64,000 bases of DNA from Bacteroidota bacterium (GTDB lineage Bacteria; Bacteroidota; Bacteroidia; NORP154), in NCBI GenBank assembly GCA_022572355.1, contig JACZWC010000019.1, forward strand, positions 1 to 64,000, in the 5' to 3' direction. The position numbers and the translations under genes were made by a program. Positions within the stretch are counted from its first letter, which is position 1. The number at the start of each line of letters is the position of its first letter. Of this stretch, positions 33,295 to 42,205 are shown in pieces. The notes beneath the pieces were generated by a model. That model had not been told where the DNA came from. It worked only from the letters and a program-made list of their open reading frames with translations, and made no database searches.

Positions 33295-33777
33295 ATGACA
33301 CATCTTAAGATCGGCGATAAAGCACCTGATTTTCAATCAGTTGACCAGGAGGGAAACCCCGTAAATCTAAAGGATTTTGCAGGTAAAAAAGTGATTCTTT
33401 ACTTCTATCCAAGGGATAACACTCCAGGTTGTACGGTAGAATCTTGCAATTTGCGAGACAACTACGCAGGACTGAAGGAAAAAGGATATGAAATAATTGG
33501 TGTGAGTGCGGACACAGAGAAATCACACCGAAGATTTATAAAGCTATTCAAGCTTCCATTCACCTTATTGGCGGACACCGATAAAGAGGTAATCAAAGCT
33601 TACGGTATTTGGGGTGAGAAGAAATTCATGGGTAGAAAGTACGATGGCATCCACCGGACAACTTTTGTAATATCTGAAGATGGAATTATCGAAGATATTA
33701 TTACAAAAGTAAAGACCAAGAGCCACACGGCTCAGATCCTGGAAAATGCTGAGAATACTGAAGCGACAATCAACTAA
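33295..33777 (+). CDS. bcp: Thioredoxin-dependent peroxiredoxin (BCP/PrxQ)
   Basis: 160 residues, standard length. Peroxidatic Cys in NTPGCTVESC, with the resolving Cys five residues on, as in two-Cys PrxQ; FYPRDNTPGC, GVSADTEKSH and IHRTTFVISEDG are family markers. Reduces hydroperoxides in the cytoplasm. recA follows after 32 bp, perhaps on the same transcript. Confidence 0.95.
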   Translation: MTHLKIGDKAPDFQSVDQEGNPVNLKDFAGKKVILYFYPRDNTPGCTVESCNLRDNYAGLKEKGYEIIGVSADTEKSHRRFIKLFKLPFTLLADTDKEVIKAYGIWGEKKFMGRKYDGIHRTTFVISEDGIIEDIITKVKTKSHTAQILENAENTEATIN

Positions 33778-33809
33778 TTAGAAAAGCAATCATTTAATAT
33801 TATAGAATT

Positions 33810-34823
33810 ATGGAAAAAGAGGTAAAAGACGTGAGCAAGGAGAAATTGAAAGCGCTACAGCTTACATTAGATAAATTAGAAAAGACCTATGGAAAAGGCA
33901 CGGTAATGAAAATGGGAGATACCCCGGCGACTAACATCTCCGTAATTCCCACAGGTTCAATTACTCTCGATATGGCTTTGGGAATAGGCGGCTTGCCAAA
34001 GGGCCGGGTGGTAGAAATATACGGGCCTGAATCATCTGGAAAAACAACCTTGGCCATCCACGCCATTGCGGAAGCACAGAAACTAGGTGGCATTGCAGCC
34101 TTTATTGATGCGGAGCATGCATTTGATAGGTTCTACGCTGAAAAGCTCGGTGTAGATATTGAGAACCTACTCATCTCTCAGCCTGACAATGGGGAACAGG
34201 CACTGGAGATTACAGATAACCTGATATGCTCGGGTGCCATTGACATCTTGGTCATAGACTCGGTTGCAGCACTTACCCCAAGAGCTGAAATTGAAGGTGA
34301 AATGGGAGACTCTCAGATGGGCTTGCAAGCACGATTGATGTCCAAGGCTTTAAGAAAATTAACAGCTTCTATCGCCAAAACAGGTTGCTGCTGTATTTTC
34401 ATCAACCAAATTCGCATGAAGATTGGTGTTATGTTCGGCAATCCCGAAACAACTACCGGTGGCAATGCACTAAAGTTTTATGCTTCTATTCGTTTGGACA
34501 TCAGGAGGATAGGACAGATTAAAGACGGTGATGTCATTACCGGAAACCGCACACGTGTAAAAGTGGTGAAAAACAAGATGGCTCCGCCATTCCGAACTGC
34601 CGAGTTTGACATCATGTTCGGTGTGGGTATCTCAAGAACCGGTGAATTGGTAGATCTGGGAGTGGACAACAACATCATCAGAAAAAGCGGATCGTGGTTC
34701 AGCTACGGTGACACAAAGCTCGCTCAGGGTAGAGATGCGGTAAAGCAACTTCTCATGGATAATCCAGAATTGATGGAAGAGATTGAAGCCAATATCCGGG
34801 AAGCAATTGCCGCAAAGAATTAA
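33810..34823 (+). CDS. recA: Recombinase A
   Basis: 337 residues. Walker [32 protein letters not shown], the L1/L2 region [16 protein letters not shown] and [21 protein letters not shown] are all in place. It forms filaments on single-stranded DNA for strand exchange and SOS induction. Complete and typical of Bacteroidota in its short C-terminus. Confidence 0.98.
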   Translation: MEKEVKDVSKEKLKALQLTLDKLEKTYGKGTVMKMGDTPATNISVIPTGSITLDMALGIGGLPKGRVVEIYGPESSGKTTLAIHAIAEAQKLGGIAAFIDAEHAFDRFYAEKLGVDIENLLISQPDNGEQALEITDNLICSGAIDILVIDSVAALTPRAEIEGEMGDSQMGLQARLMSKALRKLTASIAKTGCCCIFINQIRMKIGVMFGNPETTTGGNALKFYASIRLDIRRIGQIKDGDVITGNRTRVKVVKNKMAPPFRTAEFDIMFGVGISRTGELVDLGVDNNIIRKSGSWFSYGDTKLAQGRDAVKQLLMDNPELMEEIEANIREAIAAKN

Positions 34824-34887
34824 AACCTGTTTAAGGTTTTGATCATTCATACTTCTTGTGCTTCTAACCAAGTTTCATTACTGATCG

Positions 34888-35934
34888 ATGTTTTCAGCAC
34901 ATAGTTCCTTTGGTATATTGAGGTATTCGTTATGGGGGATACTTCTGTCAGCCCTGTGGATGATTTCCTGTGGTAATGGCAGTGAGGAAACAGTAAGGGA
35001 AGCCAACATTTTAAGTTCAAAGACGGAAGTAGAAATAATAACCGCAAAAATCAGTGAGGATAGACTGAATGCGGATCTCTTCCATCAGCGGGCGATAGCA
35101 CACATCAAGAATCAGGATCTGGAATCGGCTATGGATGATGTGAAAATTGCCATAGGCATTGACAGCACAAAGGCAGAATTTTATTTTACACAGGCTGAGA
35201 TTCATTTTGCGTTTCGAAGAGTAGTCGAATCAATCAGTGCATTGGAAAGGTGTGTAGAGTTGGATGTAGAACATACCGACGGCCTGCTTAAACTCGCAGA
35301 GTTGGAATTTTACATAAAAAACGTTCAGAAGAGTATTTCATATCTTAAAAAGGTGAATGAGATCGACCCGTACAATGCGGAGGCTTATTATATCCATGGA
35401 CTCGTATTCAAACAAATTGGTGATACCACAAAAGCCCTCAGCAGCCTTCAAACGGCAGTTGAATACGACCCCGACCATTACGATGCCTATATGCAACTGG
35501 GCCTTATACACTATGGGCTAAAAGAGAAGATCAGTGAACACTACCTGAAAAGTGCCATTAATCTTGCTCCAGAGAGCATAGAAGCATTATATGCCCTGGC
35601 CATGTATTATCAAAAGAGTGGTGAAATTGAAAAGGCTATGGGTATGTATTATGATATCATTGAGCTGGACGTCTGGTATTTAAATGCACACTATAATTTA
35701 GGATACCTGGTTTATGAGGAGTTGAGAGACAACGAAACTGCCCTCAAGCATTTTGATAATACCTTAACCTGTGATAGCACCTATGCCATGGCCCATTACA
35801 TGAAAGGCTTGATCCACGAGGAGATGAAGAACTATTCCCTGTCACGAAAATTTTATCTAAAAGCACTAAAATACAAGACGAACTACGATCTCGCCATAAA
35901 AGGGATGAACCGCCTGGACCGAGCACCAAAATAG
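34888..35934 (+). CDS. TPR-repeat lipoprotein
   Basis: 348 residues. N-terminal signal with lipobox MISCGN. From about 55 to 345 it consists of roughly eight tetratricopeptide repeats (for example NAEAYYIHGLVFKQIGDTTK and HYDAYMQLGLIHYGLKEK), an all-helical protein-binding scaffold in the envelope. Partners unknown. Its stop is 3 bp from the stop of the convergent DUF218 gene. Confidence 0.85.
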   Translation: MFSAHSSFGILRYSLWGILLSALWMISCGNGSEETVREANILSSKTEVEIITAKISEDRLNADLFHQRAIAHIKNQDLESAMDDVKIAIGIDSTKAEFYFTQAEIHFAFRRVVESISALERCVELDVEHTDGLLKLAELEFYIKNVQKSISYLKKVNEIDPYNAEAYYIHGLVFKQIGDTTKALSSLQTAVEYDPDHYDAYMQLGLIHYGLKEKISEHYLKSAINLAPESIEALYALAMYYQKSGEIEKAMGMYYDIIELDVWYLNAHYNLGYLVYEELRDNETALKHFDNTLTCDSTYAMAHYMKGLIHEEMKNYSLSRKFYLKALKYKTNYDLAIKGMNRLDRAPK

Positions 35935-35937
35935 CTC

Positions 35938-36606
35938 CTACTCATTAAAGTCAATATTCTTACCCCTGGAACCATTAAGTCTCTTAAGAATACTTTCTCG
36001 CTCCACCAGCGACACAAAATTCGAATCATAAGCGGATGAGGGATCAATTTTGGGCTCTATTTTATCGTAGGTACGCATGGTATCGAAATTGAGTGGCAAC
36101 AACGCGATAGGAAGCTCGTACTTGTTCCTGAATCGCCTTATCATGTTGATTTGAAAGGGATCAGTGGCCAGTGCAATTTTCTTGAATCCCTGCTTCAATG
36201 CAATTTGATAAGAGTAATATAAATTCTCGGTACTGTGCTCGGCACTTATCTCTTCAAAAATGTGCTCTTTAGGAATTCCAAGAGCGGCAGCGTACAAGGC
36301 CATTATGCGTCCTTCATAGTATGGAGAATATACCGCTGATCCGGAGTAAATAATGTTTTTGGCAATGCCCCTGTTGTACAGATGAAGAGAATAGTATACA
36401 CGCAACTTCATGACATCCGCCCAGCTTTTTCCGTCGAAAGGAACTCCGGGAACTATAATTACATCAAATGGTGCATGAACGATATTATTGGCGTACACCT
36501 TATCAGAATTGGGATAGAAATTTGCAAGAAATGCACAACTGTTGAGAAAGAGAATTCCCACCAGGATGAAAAATAATAATATTTGAAGGTATCTAGTCGG
36601 ACTCAT
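35938..36606 (-). CDS. DUF218/YdcF-SanA family membrane-anchored protein
   Basis: 222 residues. One N-terminal membrane anchor (about 8-28), then the DUF218 core: DVIIVPGVPFDGKSW, NIIYSGSAVYSPYYEG, AEHSTENLYYSYQIA and IALATDPFQINMIRRF. Members (SanA, ElyC, YdcF) influence envelope and peptidoglycan precursor metabolism in other bacteria; the reaction is unresolved. Confidence 0.85.
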   Translation of the reverse strand: MSPTRYLQILLFFILVGILFLNSCAFLANFYPNSDKVYANNIVHAPFDVIIVPGVPFDGKSWADVMKLRVYYSLHLYNRGIAKNIIYSGSAVYSPYYEGRIMALYAAALGIPKEHIFEEISAEHSTENLYYSYQIALKQGFKKIALATDPFQINMIRRFRNKYELPIALLPLNFDTMRTYDKIEPKIDPSSAYDSNFVSLVERESILKRLNGSRGKNIDFNE

Positions 36607-36703
36607 ATATTGAATACCGTTAAGTCAATGACAAACTTGCAACAGTTTAAATATACAATGCATTTTGATGGGAAGAGACTCTCTGCTAAGCTATATTGCA
36701 AGT

Positions 36704-36806
36704 TTAACCGCAAGGACGCAAGGGCAAGAAAAACGCAAAGGGCGCAAGGGGATTAACAAGTGTTTCATTGCGAACTTTGCGCCACCTTAGCGATCCTTGC
36801 GGTTAA
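36704..36806. repeat. Intergenic palindrome with CGCAAGG units
   Basis: TTAACCGCAAGG (36704-36715) pairs exactly with CCTTGCGGTTAA (36795-36806), and inner GGCGCAA/TTGCG units pair again. It lies in a 340-bp gap without a gene between two minus-strand genes; apart from this palindrome and the terminator at 36,886 I see nothing in the gap. Confidence 0.7.
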
Positions 36807-36885
36807 GTAACTCGCCACTTCTGGGACAGTAAATTCGATTTTCCTGATCATTTGGTAAAGAGTTTCCACAATATTAGGAGATATG

Positions 36886-36924
36886 AAAAACAAAGCCCCG
36901 TACACAAATTGTGCACAGGGCTTG
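36886..36924 (-). terminator. Rho-independent terminator of the thrS-infC-rpmI-rplT operon
   Basis: On the minus strand AAGCCCTGTGCAC...GTGTACGGGGCTT folds into a strong stem followed by TGTTTTT. It lies 22 bp after the rplT stop and faces the direction of that gene. Confidence 0.85.
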
Positions 36925-36946
36925 CTCAAGATTATAAATATTAAGC

Positions 36947-37291
36947 CTATTTTACTTTTTCCGCTACTGCTTTAAAAGCTTCAGGATGATTGGCAGCCAG
37001 ATCAGCGAGGACCTTTCTATTGAGGCCTATATTCTTGGCGATAACCTTTCCCATAAATTCCGAGTATGACATTCCATGCAACCTGGCGCCAGCATTTATT
37101 CGCTGTATCCACAATGCTCTGAATGTTCTCTTCTTTGCTTTTCTGTCGCGGTAAGCATAGGTCAATCCCTTTTCAACTTTGTTCTTAGCGACCGTGTGTA
37201 CATTTTTTCCTCTTCCCCAATATCCTTTTGCTTTTTTGAGAAGCTTTTTTCTCCTCTTGTGAGCGGCGACTGAGTTTACTGACCTTGGCAT
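36947..37291 (-). CDS. rplT: 50S ribosomal protein L20
   Basis: 114 residues, highly basic, beginning [18 protein letters not shown] with the family's KGYWGRGKN and [21 protein letters not shown] blocks. It binds 23S rRNA early in 50S assembly. Last gene of the infC operon, 36 bp after rpmI, with a strong terminator behind it. Confidence 0.98.
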   Translation of the reverse strand: MPRSVNSVAAHKRRKKLLKKAKGYWGRGKNVHTVAKNKVEKGLTYAYRDRKAKKRTFRALWIQRINAGARLHGMSYSEFMGKVIAKNIGLNRKVLADLAANHPEAFKAVAEKVK

Positions 37292-37327
37292 AACTTTATT
37301 CTTTAAATTATTTTCTCTCTAACCGGT

Positions 37328-37522
37328 TTATTTCATCATCATTAATCTCACCTGCTTCACGTTGGACTTATCAATTAAACCAATATGAGTTAGTGCACGT
37401 TTTCTCTTTGTAGATTTTTTCGTGAGAATATGACTTTTAAAAGCGTGCTTTCTCTTAATTTTTCCTGTGCCGGTTAGCCTGAACCTCTTTTTAGCACTGG
37501 ATTTTGTCTTCATCTTAGGCAT
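37328..37522 (-). CDS. rpmI: 50S ribosomal protein L35
   Basis: 64 residues, very basic: [21 protein letters not shown] followed by [20 protein letters not shown]. Standard length and gene position between infC and rplT. Confidence 0.98.
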   Translation of the reverse strand: MPKMKTKSSAKKRFRLTGTGKIKRKHAFKSHILTKKSTKRKRALTHIGLIDKSNVKQVRLMMMK

Positions 37523-37537
37523 AACTCCAATTTTATA

Positions 37538-38080
37538 TTATTTCCTTTTCGGTACAACCATCATTATCATTCGCTTACCTTCAAGTGCAGGCATTTGCTC
37601 AACCACCCCGTATTTTTCCAATTCCTGAGCCAGCCTTAACAACAATATCTCCCCTTTTTCCTTATAAATTATTGATCTTCCTTTAAAAAACACAAACGCT
37701 TTAAGCTTAGCACCATCCTCTAAAAACTTAATGCTGTGTTTTAGTTTAAAGTTAAAATCATGGTCATCTGTGTTGGGCCCAAATCTTATCTCCTTAACGA
37801 TAACTTTCTTGGTATTTGCCCTTATTTTCTTTTGCTTTTTCTTTTGTTCAAATAGAAACTTCTTGTAATCTAATATTTTGCAAATCGGTGGATCAGTCTT
37901 CTCTGATATTACCACCAGATCCAGTTCAGCCGTTCTCGCCATCTCCAGTGCCGCGCTTGTCGCGTACACTCCTGTTTCCACACCGTCACCAACCAACCGG
38001 ATCTCAGATGCACTAATATTTTCATTTGTCACAAATGAAATCTGAGGTACTCTTGGCTTGTATCTTCTACGTATAGCTAT
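37538..38080 (-). CDS. infC: Translation initiation factor IF-3, apparent AUA start
   Basis: 180 residues if started at 38080. The frame continues upstream of GTG 38032 as (AUA)[21 protein letters not shown], exactly the N-terminal extension expected for a full IF-3, and reaches ATA only 12 bp after the thrS stop; no ATG, GTG or TTG occurs between. The E. coli gene starts with AUU, which lets IF-3 repress its own translation, so a rare AUA start here suggests the same feedback. The linker [15 protein letters not shown] and C-domain [18 protein letters not shown] ... [10 protein letters not shown] are intact. GTG 38032 is an alternative that would lose the first 16 residues. Confidence 0.88.
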   Translation of the reverse strand: MAIRRRYKPRVPQISFVTNENISASEIRLVGDGVETGVYATSAALEMARTAELDLVVISEKTDPPICKILDYKKFLFEQKKKQKKIRANTKKVIVKEIRFGPNTDDHDFNFKLKHSIKFLEDGAKLKAFVFFKGRSIIYKEKGEILLLRLAQELEKYGVVEQMPALEGKRMIMMVVPKRK

Positions 38081-38092
38081 TTTGCTCTGTTT

Positions 38093-40021
38093 TTAGTTAT
38101 TGTTCAGTTCCTTGTTAATCAATTCAACAAATGAATCAATGGTAAATGATCCCAAATCTCCTTCTCCATGCTTTCTTACTGAGATCGTATTTTTATCTTC
38201 TTCTTTCCCGCCAACAATGATCATGAACGGAATTTTTTTCTGCTCAGCATCCCTGATCTTTCTCCCGGTTTTTTCACTCCTCTCGTCAACGAAGCCGCAA
38301 ATATCGTAATTATTTAGCAACTTTAAAACATTATTTCCGTAGTCATTGTATTTGTCGCTAATCGGGAGAATTGCGATTTGGTCGGGTGTTAACCACAACG
38401 GAAAACGGCCTCCGCAGTGCTCGATCAAAATAGCTATGAATCGTTCCATAGATCCAAATGGCGCTCGGTGAATCATCACAGGGCGGTGCATCTTATTATC
38501 GCTGCCTTTGTACTCCAATTCAAAGCGCTCGGGCAAATTGTAGTCTACTTGTATAGTTCCCAATTGCCACTTTCTACCGATGGCATCCTTTACCATGAAA
38601 TCCAGCTTTGGCCCGTAGAAAGCTGCTTCTCCTATTTCCACAACGGTATTCAAGCCTTTTTCCTCGGCAGCCTCTATAATAGCGCGTTCCGCCTTATCCC
38701 AATTCTCGTCATCACCCATGTATTTCTCCTTGTTCTCTGAATCTCTAAGCGATATTTGTGCCGTGTATTCTTTAAAATCAAGTGCTTTGAACACATATGC
38801 TATCAGGTCGATTACCTTCAAGAACTCTTCTTTTACCTGGTCTTGGCGACAAAAAATGTGAGCATCATCAACAGTAAAGCTCCTTACCCTAATTAATCCG
38901 TGTAACTCACCACTCTGCTCGTAGCGATAAACCGTACCGAACTCGGCCATTCTCACCGGCAAATCCTTGTAAGACCTGGGTTTTGACTTGTATATCTCGC
39001 AATGATGAGGACAATTCATAGGCTTCAGCATAAACTCCTCTCCTTCGTTCGGCGTTAGAATCGGTCGAAAGGAGTCCTCACCGTATTTTTCATAATGGCC
39101 TGATGTAACATAAAGATCCTTGTGTCCAATGTGCGGTGTTATTACCTCCTCATAACCACCTTCTCTTTGTGCCTTTCTTAGAAAATTCTCGAGTCGATTC
39201 CTTAACAAAGTTCCCCTCGGCAGCCACAAGGGCAATCCCATCCCTACCTTCTCAGAGAAAGTGAAGAGCTCTAACTCCTTCCCGATTTTTCTATGATCGC
39301 GTTCTTTAGCCAGCTCCAGCATTTCAAGGTATTCTGTAAGCTCTTTCTGCTTAGGAAAAGTGATGCCATAGATCCGGGTGAGCTGCTTGTTTTTCTCATC
39401 CCCTCTCCAATACGCCCCAGCTACCTTTAAGAGTTTTATCGCTTTGATAGCAGCAGTAGTGGGAATATGAGGCCCACGACAGAGATCTGTGAAATTACCC
39501 TGCGAATAAAAGGTGATGCTTCCATCTTCAAGGTCTTCAAGAAGCTCCAACTTGTACTCATCCCCCTTTTTCTTAAAATAATCAATGGCATCCTTCTTTG
39601 ATATATCCTGGCGTTGATAGTCGTTCTTTTCCCTGGCTAAATCGAGCATTTTCTCCTCAATCTTTTTAAAGTCATCTGACGAGAAGGAGTGATCACCAAA
39701 ATCTACATCGTAATAAAAGCCGTTTTCGATAGCAGGGCCAATACCAAATTTTGTGCCTGGATACAGCGCTTCCAGTGCTTCCGCCATCAAATGAGCAGAT
39801 GAGTGCCACATGGTGGCCTTTCCATCGTCATCATTCCAGGTGAGCAATTGGAGTTTACAATCCCGATTGATAGACCGGTTTGAATCCCAGGTCTCTCCAT
39901 CCACTTTTGCTGCCAATACATTGCGTGCCAAACCTTCGCTAATATCAGATGCGACCTGTGCGGCGGTAACACCATTTTCGTATTCTACAACCGAGTTATC
40001 TGTTAACGTAATTTTTACCAT
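38093..40021 (-). CDS. thrS: Threonyl-tRNA synthetase
   Basis: 642 residues: TGS domain (1-62), editing/SAD domain with [11 protein letters not shown] (HxxxH) and CRGPHIP, class II catalytic core with motif 2 ([22 protein letters not shown]) and motif 3 ([21 protein letters not shown]), and an anticodon-binding C-terminus. First gene of the thrS-infC-rpmI-rplT operon; a -7 box lies about 45 bp before its ATG. Confidence 0.98.
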   Translation of the reverse strand: MVKITLTDNSVVEYENGVTAAQVASDISEGLARNVLAAKVDGETWDSNRSINRDCKLQLLTWNDDDGKATMWHSSAHLMAEALEALYPGTKFGIGPAIENGFYYDVDFGDHSFSSDDFKKIEEKMLDLAREKNDYQRQDISKKDAIDYFKKKGDEYKLELLEDLEDGSITFYSQGNFTDLCRGPHIPTTAAIKAIKLLKVAGAYWRGDEKNKQLTRIYGITFPKQKELTEYLEMLELAKERDHRKIGKELELFTFSEKVGMGLPLWLPRGTLLRNRLENFLRKAQREGGYEEVITPHIGHKDLYVTSGHYEKYGEDSFRPILTPNEGEEFMLKPMNCPHHCEIYKSKPRSYKDLPVRMAEFGTVYRYEQSGELHGLIRVRSFTVDDAHIFCRQDQVKEEFLKVIDLIAYVFKALDFKEYTAQISLRDSENKEKYMGDDENWDKAERAIIEAAEEKGLNTVVEIGEAAFYGPKLDFMVKDAIGRKWQLGTIQVDYNLPERFELEYKGSDNKMHRPVMIHRAPFGSMERFIAILIEHCGGRFPLWLTPDQIAILPISDKYNDYGNNVLKLLNNYDICGFVDERSEKTGRKIRDAEQKKIPFMIIVGGKEEDKNTISVRKHGEGDLGSFTIDSFVELINKELNNN

Positions 40022-40061
40022 GCTAATATGTACTGCACAAAGGCTATTCTTGAAAAGGAAA

Positions 40062-40069
40062 CAAAGATA
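40062..40069 (-). promoter_or_regulatory. Candidate -7 box of the thrS operon
   Basis: TATCTTTG on the minus strand matches TAnnTTTG, about 41 bp before the thrS ATG. The -33 element is not obvious. Confidence 0.4.
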
Positions 40070-40151
40070 TATAAACTATGGCATCGGGAGACGTATGGTT
40101 TTGAATAATGGAAATATTTGTTAATATTGCGTGGGTGTTGCTCAGGTATAA

Positions 40152-40763
40152 ATGCTTTTATATGAAAACTTCATGAACGACGCGACAAGTTCGAATTCGG
40201 GTATGGTTAAAACTTTTTGTCAGGATAAGTGGGAGGCGATTCAGAAGGAGTACAGGCAGACTGAAGACAAGAAGATCATCTTATCCAATTTTGGTGATCT
40301 CAGCGAAGATGGTGTAGACTCAATTCTGATGATGGTTGAGAATAAACTCGAAAGCCATGGGGAACCGAGGATGCTGATTAAGCGAATTTTTACTGTTGTT
40401 GTTGAGAGCTTACAAAATGTTAGGATACATGCATCACGTACCGAGTCTGCCAAAGGGACCAGCTTCATTATTATCGCGAAAGAATACGGGGATTACAAGG
40501 TAATTGTAGCCAATCTGGCTGATAACGACATTGTTGAGCACATCAAGGCAAAGCTTATCAGCGTCACAGCATTGAATGAAAGAGCGCTGAAAAAAGTTTA
40601 TATGAACTCTTTGGCAATGGGAAAGCTGTCTGCCAAAGGTGGGGCAGGATTAGGAATTTTAACTATTGCCTTGAAATCAGATAATAATCTAAAATTTAAT
40701 TTTGAAAAAATAAACGACGATCTCACCTTTTTTAACATGAATATTAAAGTGAGCGCTAATTAA
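40152..40763 (+). CDS. SiaB-family protein kinase (DUF6272)
   Basis: 203 residues with a GHKL-type ATPase fold: N-box-like VVVESLQNVRIHAS at about 78-91 and a G-loop GKLSAKGGAGLGIL at about 157-170. In Pseudomonas the SiaB kinase phosphorylates SiaC to switch its partners. Two SiaC homologues follow with gaps of 3 bp each, so all three are one operon. SiaA phosphatase and SiaD cyclase homologues are not in the window. ATG 40152 is taken; ATG 40173 is possible. Confidence 0.85.
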   Translation: MLLYENFMNDATSSNSGMVKTFCQDKWEAIQKEYRQTEDKKIILSNFGDLSEDGVDSILMMVENKLESHGEPRMLIKRIFTVVVESLQNVRIHASRTESAKGTSFIIIAKEYGDYKVIVANLADNDIVEHIKAKLISVTALNERALKKVYMNSLAMGKLSAKGGAGLGILTIALKSDNNLKFNFEKINDDLTFFNMNIKVSAN

Positions 40764-40766
40764 ATT

Positions 40767-41141
40767 ATGAGCAAATTTTTACTACTAGAGAGCAAGAACA
40801 GCCCAAGGATCTGCTTTGATCCTAATAACAACGATTTTGAAATATCAGGTAGGTCTTTCCCTGAAAATGCAGAACGATTTTATGAAGGTGCTTTAGAATG
40901 GATAGATGCGTATAACCCTGAAGAAGGTGAGAAAATAAGCGTGAATTTTATGTTGCAGTACGTAAGTAGCTCCTCAGTTATTTGTGTATTGCAAATCTTG
41001 AAGTCCTTTGAAGATCTCAAAGGAAGAGGATGTGATGTATCAATTCACTGGAAGTATCAGTCCGATGATGAAGATATTTTAGCAACCGGAGAAGATCTTG
41101 CCAGTTTGACCAACCTTGATTTCGAGTATTCAACATTTTAG
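40767..41141 (+). CDS. SiaC-family phosphoprotein, Ser68 variant (DUF1987)
   Basis: 124 residues. FDPNNNDFEISGRSFPENA and the acidic C-terminal part match DUF1987/SiaC. The phosphorylation segment reads QYVSSSSVI: position 68, Thr in Pseudomonas SiaC, is Ser here. This is the first of two paralogues directly after the SiaB kinase. It probably cycles between phosphorylated and free states to bind an effector not encoded here. Confidence 0.87.
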   Translation: MSKFLLLESKNSPRICFDPNNNDFEISGRSFPENAERFYEGALEWIDAYNPEEGEKISVNFMLQYVSSSSVICVLQILKSFEDLKGRGCDVSIHWKYQSDDEDILATGEDLASLTNLDFEYSTF

Positions 41142-41144
41142 ATC

Positions 41145-41522
41145 GTGGGAAATTTCTTCATAGACGGCACCAAGAATACGCCGAAGATTACTTTTGATAC
41201 TGATAATCATACGATGAGTATCTCAGGTAGATCCATGCCCGAAAACACAAGAAACTTTTATATTCCGATCATGAACTGGGTAAAGCAGTATAGCCCGGAG
41301 GAAGGTTCCAATATAAATATTGATATCAAGTTTTCGTACGTAAATACTTCTTCAATTATTGCCCTTTTAAGTATACTCAAAGAGTTTAAGAATCACCAGG
41401 AAAGAAAATGTACCGTTTCAGTTAAATGGCACTACGAGAAATACGATGACGATATGATCACAATAGGAGAAGACATTAGCTCTCTCTGCGAATTGGGATT
41501 TGAGCTTATAGAGTACGAATAA
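41145..41522 (+). CDS. SiaC-family phosphoprotein, Thr68 variant (DUF1987)
   Basis: 125 residues from GTG 41145, 3 bp after the first paralogue. FDTDNHTMSISGRSMPENT and SYVNTSSII keep the canonical NTSS with Thr68. Sequence similarity to the first copy is clear throughout but moderate, so the duplication is old. Two targets for one kinase suggest either two effectors or a graded switch. Confidence 0.87.
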   Translation: MGNFFIDGTKNTPKITFDTDNHTMSISGRSMPENTRNFYIPIMNWVKQYSPEEGSNINIDIKFSYVNTSSIIALLSILKEFKNHQERKCTVSVKWHYEKYDDDMITIGEDISSLCELGFELIEYE

Positions 41523-41529
41523 TTGGGAG

Positions 41530-41644
41530 GCGAATCGCGAATACGCACGAATCCGCGAATGTTATTTTTATTAAAACTGTAGAAAACGTGTCACAGAATG
41601 CGCTAACACTTCATTCGCGCCATTCGCAGGGATTCGCGATTCGC
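41530..41644. repeat. Intergenic palindrome of CGCGAAT units between convergent genes
   Basis: Left arm 41530-41561 (GCGAATCGCGAAT...CCGCGAATG) is the reverse complement of right arm 41612-41644 (CATTCGCG...ATTCGCGATTCGC) with few mismatches. It may terminate both convergent genes. Confidence 0.75.
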
Positions 41645-41651
41645 AAATATT

Positions 41652-42080
41652 CTAGTCTTCAAAAACCTCTATCGTTACGTTCTTTTCGGTTAACTCGGTA
41701 AATTTTCCCAGATAACGAGTGGCTTTAATGATGTGATTATCAATAAAGTGATAATTACCACCCCGGGGTTTTCCCACCATTAAGCCATGATACTTGAATC
41801 CATGCTTGTTTAACCAGTCGATGGTGACCTGATAGTGGGCGGTTGTACGAGCGGTTAGAAATGTAATGATATGGCCTTCGTCGTACCATTTATTAATTGT
41901 CTTCAAGGCATCTGGAAATGGCACACAAGTTACCATTCGTTCTGGCTCTTCATTGGGTACGTCCTCAGTGATAGTGCCATCAATATCAATAATAAAGTTT
42001 TTTATTTCAGATGAAAACAGAGGACTTAGGTGCTCCCCGTCCACCCCAATTGATTCATGTAAGTCGTTGGAATCTGTCAT
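41652..42080 (-). CDS. HAD-family phosphatase-like protein
   Basis: 142 residues. Motif I IDIDGTITED with the nucleophile and acid Asp (about 32-41), motif II in FLTART, and late residues KPRGGNYHFIDN supplying Lys and Asp. Small members without a large cap act on sugar phosphates or act as polynucleotide/lipid phosphatases; Bacteroidota copies are often annotated near polysaccharide genes. Substrate not deducible. Confidence 0.8.
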   Translation of the reverse strand: MTDSNDLHESIGVDGEHLSPLFSSEIKNFIIDIDGTITEDVPNEEPERMVTCVPFPDALKTINKWYDEGHIITFLTARTTAHYQVTIDWLNKHGFKYHGLMVGKPRGGNYHFIDNHIIKATRYLGKFTELTEKNVTIEVFED

Positions 42081-42205
42081 TGCTTAGATTTAATATGTTG
42101 TTCTTAAAGTCGGCAAATTTATGGTATCTATTTCACCTATGGAATTAAACCGGACATTATTATTAACAAAATTGTTGGGATTGTAGTCTATATTAGGTTG
42201 TGCCG

